A DNA stretch of 64,000 bases. It comes from Variovorax guangxiensis. GTDB taxonomy: Bacteria > Pseudomonadota > Gammaproteobacteria > Burkholderiales > Burkholderiaceae_C. The notes beneath the pieces were generated by a model. The model was given only the letters and a program-made list of their open reading frames with translations. It was not told the origin of the DNA and did not search any database. The translations under genes and the position numbers were made by a program. Below are positions 62,661-64,000 of this stretch, in pieces (positions within the stretch are counted from its first letter, which is position 1; each line of letters starts with the position of its first letter). The DNA is taken from NCBI RefSeq assembly GCF_003952165.1, contig NZ_RXFT01000003.1, positions 124,001-188,000 of the forward strand. The letters run 5' to 3'.

Positions 62661-64000
62661 CTACAGCGCCAGGAAGTGGTGCACCTCCGGCCTGCCGGGC
62701 CCGATATGGAAGCGCAGCGCCTCGCTCTGCAGGTCCGCGTCGGCATGCGACACGCGATGGTGCTGGCGCAGGTGCTCCGCCCAGGACTCGACCAGGAACC
62801 ACTCCATCACCCGCTCCGGGTCGGCCGTGTGCTCGTGCACGCCCCAGGCATAGGCGCCGTCGCGGCGGCGTTCGAGCGACAGGCGCTTCATCGCCTGCAG
62901 GAAAGGCTCGCGGTCCTCCTTGCGGATGCGGTACTCGACCTGGATCATCACCGGCCCGCGGTCGTGCGCCACCGGCTCGGCCAGCAGCGGCTCTGGCCAG
63001 TGGTGCGAGGCCTGCAGGTCGGCCTCGCCGGCCGGCAGCCGCACGCGATGGAAGACGAGGCCCGCCACCACCAGCCCGACGGCGCCGGCCACCAGCGTCA
63101 TCGGCACCCCGATCTGCTGCGCCACCAGGCCCCAGCCAAGGCTGCCGGCGGCCATCGCGCCGTTGAACACCGTCAGGTACACGGCCAGGCCGCGACCGCG
63201 CACCCAGTTCGGCAGGATCGACTGGGCCACGCTGTTGAGCGTGGTCAGCGCCACGATCCAGCCCAGGCCCAGCACCAGCAGCAGCGCCACCGCCAGCCAC
63301 TTGGGCGGCGCGAAGACCAGGGCGCCCATCACCGCGGCGGTGAGCAGCGAGGCCAGCAGCATCATGCCGTCGGCGTCGAGCCGGGCGCGCAGCCGGGGCA
63401 TCACCAGCGCGCCGCCGATGGCGCCGGCACCCACCGAGCCGAGCAGCACGCCGTAGAAGCCGGCCGAGCCGCCCAGCATCTGCCGCGCCACCAGCGGCAG
63501 CAGCGCCCACACTGAGCTCGCGAACAGGAAGAACACCGCCGCGCGCAGCAGCACCACGTGCAGCTCCTTGCTGGCGCGGGTGTAGCGCAGGCCGGCGCGG
63601 AAGGCACCGAGGAAGTTCTCCGAGAGCGCCGTGTCTTCCGCCGGCGGGCGCTTCCACCACAGCAGCGCCGCGATCACGAAGACGTAGCTCAGCACGTCCA
63701 CGCCGTAGGTGGCGGCCGCGCCGAAGCTCGCGAGGATGAGCCCGCCCGCCGCCGGCCCGATGGAACGCGCGATGTTGATGCCCAGCGAGTTCAGCGCCAC
63801 GGCGCCCTTCAGGTCGGAACGCGGCACCAGCTCGGGCACGATCGACTGCCAGGTCGGCCCCATCAACGCCGCGCCGATACCGCCCACGAAGGTCAGCGCG
63901 ATCAGGTATTGCACGGTGAGCGCGCCGATGTGCGAGAGCACCAGCAGCGTGCCGCTGACCGCGGCGAGCACCAGTTGCACGAAGATCAGAAAGCGCCGCC
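62661..64000 (-). CDS. MFS transporter (MFS_3 type) with C-terminal ABM-like domain, partial
   Basis: Partial: the 5' end lies beyond the window edge, and the frame is open to 64000. At least ten membrane helices with motif-like GPTWQSIVPELVPRSDLKGAVALN, SIGPAAGGLILASFGAAATY and LPNWVRGRGLAVYLTVFNGA are typical of EntS-like exporters (MFS_3). The last ~95 residues (MIQVEYRIRKEDREPFLQAMKRL...) form a soluble ABM/Dabb-like domain fused to the transporter. Substrate unknown. Confidence 0.83.
   Translation of the reverse strand, partial: RRFLIFVQLVLAAVSGTLLVLSHIGALTVQYLIALTFVGGIGAALMGPTWQSIVPELVPRSDLKGAVALNSLGINIARSIGPAAGGLILASFGAAATYGVDVLSYVFVIAALLWWKRPPAEDTALSENFLGAFRAGLRYTRASKELHVVLLRAAVFFLFASSVWALLPLVARQMLGGSAGFYGVLLGSVGAGAIGGALVMPRLRARLDADGMMLLASLLTAAVMGALVFAPPKWLAVALLLVLGLGWIVALTTLNSVAQSILPNWVRGRGLAVYLTVFNGAMAAGSLGWGLVAQQIGVPMTLVAGAVGLVVAGLVFHRVRLPAGEADLQASHHWPEPLLAEPVAHDRGPVMIQVEYRIRKEDREPFLQAMKRLSLERRRDGAYAWGVHEHTADPERVMEWFLVESWAEHLRQHHRVSHADADLQSEALRFHIGPGRPEVHHFLAL

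Overview
The window looks like a housekeeping-rich chromosomal segment of a high-G+C betaproteobacterium of the family Comamonadaceae, most likely Variovorax or a close relative. The evidence is G+C near 70% by eye, the accB-accC-prmA-zinc-ribbon order, a complete division and cell wall (dcw) cluster with ddlB, and a short interspersed intergenic repeat found in at least four copies. I identified the genus from protein and context resemblance only; no search was run.

Layout. 1-5.7 kb (minus): a fatty-acid operon (accB, accC, prmA, a DUF3426 zinc-ribbon protein) behind a TlpA-like redoxin and a conserved protein. 5.8-7.7 kb (plus): mpl and a DUF985 cupin. 7.7-9.1 kb (minus): aroG behind what reads as a complete transcription attenuator, with an aromatic-rich leader peptide, an antiterminator arm and a terminator. 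9.1-15 kb (minus): NarL-type regulator, 7TM histidine kinase, rodA, tldD, lipoprotein. 15.4-23 kb (mostly plus): esterase, RNase II, TonB-like protein, aroE, mtgA, an acyltransferase and a CDP-diglyceride synthase. 23-28.6 kb: TPR protein, ruvC, and a SHMT-like enzyme divergent from a LysR regulator. 28.4-48.3 kb (minus): a small membrane protein, lpxC and the dcw cluster, transcribed mraZ-rsmH-ftsL-ftsI-murE-murF-mraY-murD-ftsW-murG-murC-ddlB-ftsQ-ftsA-ftsZ. 48.4-57.4 kb: hslVU, a STAS-like protein, dksA, a DUF945 protein, a CobW GTPase and an rlmI-like methyltransferase. 57.4-59.4 kb: a lower-G+C two-gene island. 59.4-64 kb (minus): xerC, ydcF-like, DUF484, dapF, and an MFS transporter cut by the window edge.

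Most interesting points. (1) The island at 57.5-59.4 kb encodes a RecF/OLD-type ATPase and a DUF4276 TOPRIM-like protein with overlapping stop and start. This resembles the two-component logic of PARIS and OLD-type phage defence and is the best candidate for an under-described system here. (2) The aroG leader peptide may be made from a leaderless transcript. (3) At three junctions of co-translated essential genes (accB/accC, rsmH/ftsL, ftsW/murG) extra DNA carries a 27-41 codon bridging reading frame that keeps the genes translationally linked. At two of them the edge of the flanking gene is duplicated. (4) MurD, a PlsC-type acyltransferase and DksA carry long Pro/Ala/Glu- or Lys/Ala-rich segments.

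Functionally the window is dominated by envelope building: peptidoglycan precursors (mpl, murC-G, mraY, ddlB, dapF), polymerases (rodA, ftsW, ftsI, mtgA), division (ftsL, Q, A, Z), lipid A (lpxC), phospholipid and fatty-acid synthesis (plsC-like, cdsA-like, accBC). Around these sit protein quality control (hslVU, tldD), stringent control (dksA) and DNA maintenance (ruvC, xerC). No tRNA, rRNA, CRISPR array, transposase or prophage was seen.
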